From the NCBI GenBank assembly GCA_016722045.1, contig JADKGY010000006.1:558001-622000 (forward strand): a DNA stretch of 64,000 nt. Reading direction: 5' to 3'. The notes under the pieces were generated by a model. It made no database searches. It saw nothing but the letters and a program-made list of their open reading frames with translations, and had not been told where the DNA came from. The stretch comes from Candidatus Opimibacter skivensis (GTDB taxonomy: Bacteria; Bacteroidota; Bacteroidia; Chitinophagales; Saprospiraceae). Of the stretch, positions 63,541 through 64,000 are shown piece after piece (within the stretch, counting starts at the first letter, position 1; the number at the start of each line of letters is the position of its first letter). Position numbers and translations under genes: made by a program.

Positions 63541-64000
63541 ATTTTGTTGGCCACATATCACAATGCTTCATGATCTGATTCTCGAACTTTCTTGGATTTT
63601 CTATGATATCAAAAAAATCCTGAAGATATTCTCTTGTATATTTTTTGGAGCGCTCGCTTAGTCCCTGGATATGATCACACATCCCCAGTATTTTTTCCTT
63701 CTGATCTTCAAATATTTTAACAGCGTCTTTTACTTCTTCATCTGTCTGACACCATCCCTGATAATATCGAACAGTCACAGATGAAAGCTTAAGACTCTCA
63801 TGATGCGCGGCGTAAGGAGCGTCAACAAGTCCTGAATAATCAAAATCATAAGGCACCGTCACCAGCAACTTGAATCCGGGCACGCCGATAAACTCAAGAT
63901 TATGACGTGCAGGAATATACCAGTCTGTATTGCCAATCATAAATTCAAATAAACTCATTTTCAAAAATGCCAGCCTTTCGACTGCACTTGAATTGACGAT
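63539..64000 (-). CDS. Unknown protein, C-terminal part (cut by window edge)
   Basis: The frame stays open to the right edge (SSAVERLAFLKMSLFEF), so the Met-type codons near 63955-63964 are not necessarily the start. About 153 residues are visible: LFEFMIGNTDWYIPARHNLE, VTVPYDFDYSGLVDAPYAAH, SSVTVRYYQGWCQTDEE and a helical tail. The M-I-G-N-T-D-W plus P-Y-D-F-D-Y pairing recalls kinase-like catalytic loops (N-x-D and D-F-D), as in CotH or aminoglycoside-kinase folds. The N-terminal lobe is outside the window and no function is certain. Confidence 0.55.
   Translation of the reverse strand: MVNSSAVERLAFLKMSLFEFMIGNTDWYIPARHNLEFIGVPGFKLLVTVPYDFDYSGLVDAPYAAHHESLKLSSVTVRYYQGWCQTDEEVKDAVKIFEDQKEKILGMCDHIQGLSERSKKYTREYLQDFFDIIENPRKFENQIMKHCDMWPTK

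Overview
The window reads as chromosomal DNA of an uncultured-type Bacteroidota, most likely a Saprospiraceae-like lineage. The evidence is an AT-rich sequence without clear Shine-Dalgarno sites, C-terminal T9SS sorting domains on secreted proteins, a GldH-type gliding lipoprotein, a GYDIA-type GHMP kinase, DUF3667, DUF4230 and DUF3108 proteins, a DAHP synthase/chorismate mutase fusion of the Bacteroidota kind, and DUF6443/RHS-type giant secreted proteins. Lineage is inferred from family content only; no rRNA gene is present.

Layout. 0-1 kb: the end of an aroG/chorismate-mutase fusion and a secreted cysteine-peptidase-like protein. 1.2-10 kb: a defence island with an AbiEi antitoxin whose AbiEii toxin is reduced to a stub, a STAS-like (DUF4325) plus GHKL-ATPase pair, and a type I restriction-modification operon (hsdR split in two, hsdM, hsdS) followed by an ArdC/ImmA-like zinc protease. 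10.2-19.3 kb: two giant tandem secreted genes that together make an RHS/YD-repeat pair. 19.6-26 kb: small hypothetical genes, a T9SS-exported L-domain protein, tRNA-Val(UAC) with its terminator, a DUF6922/AbiEii-type nucleotidyltransferase pair and a haem-binding protein. 26.2-40.3 kb: a zone in which almost every gene (VOC, DUF3667, aminotransferase, PCD, M42 peptidase, POT transporter, T9SS protein, DUF4230, DUF3108, flippase-like, CNNM/CorC, SnoaL-like) is broken by frameshifts. The junctions I translated by hand are mostly one-base losses in homopolymers, which looks more like sequence error than gene decay.

40.3-64 kb is intact and mostly housekeeping: GNAT, a DUF6445 oxygenase-like protein, ruvC, an orphan hicB, clpB, the GYDIA kinase, a signalling cluster (HMA-like/AraC regulator, hybrid histidine kinase with a nine-copy 21-residue repeat, response regulator), the operon grpE-dnaJ-gldH-pabB-pabC, a TlpA-like thioredoxin, a flavin reductase, a methyltransferase, gnd, rlmD, a four-helix-bundle protein and the end of an unknown protein.

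Spacers across the window are full of short-period (6-9 bp) direct repeats, and several units recur at unlinked loci. A G/A-rich minisatellite (GGCGGAAAAGGCAGA type) occurs in at least four spacers and appears to run into the hsdS 3' end. The most interesting candidates for new biology are the DUF4325/GHKL pair facing the restriction operon, the zinc protease inside that operon, the split RHS pair, and the repeat-expanded hybrid kinase.
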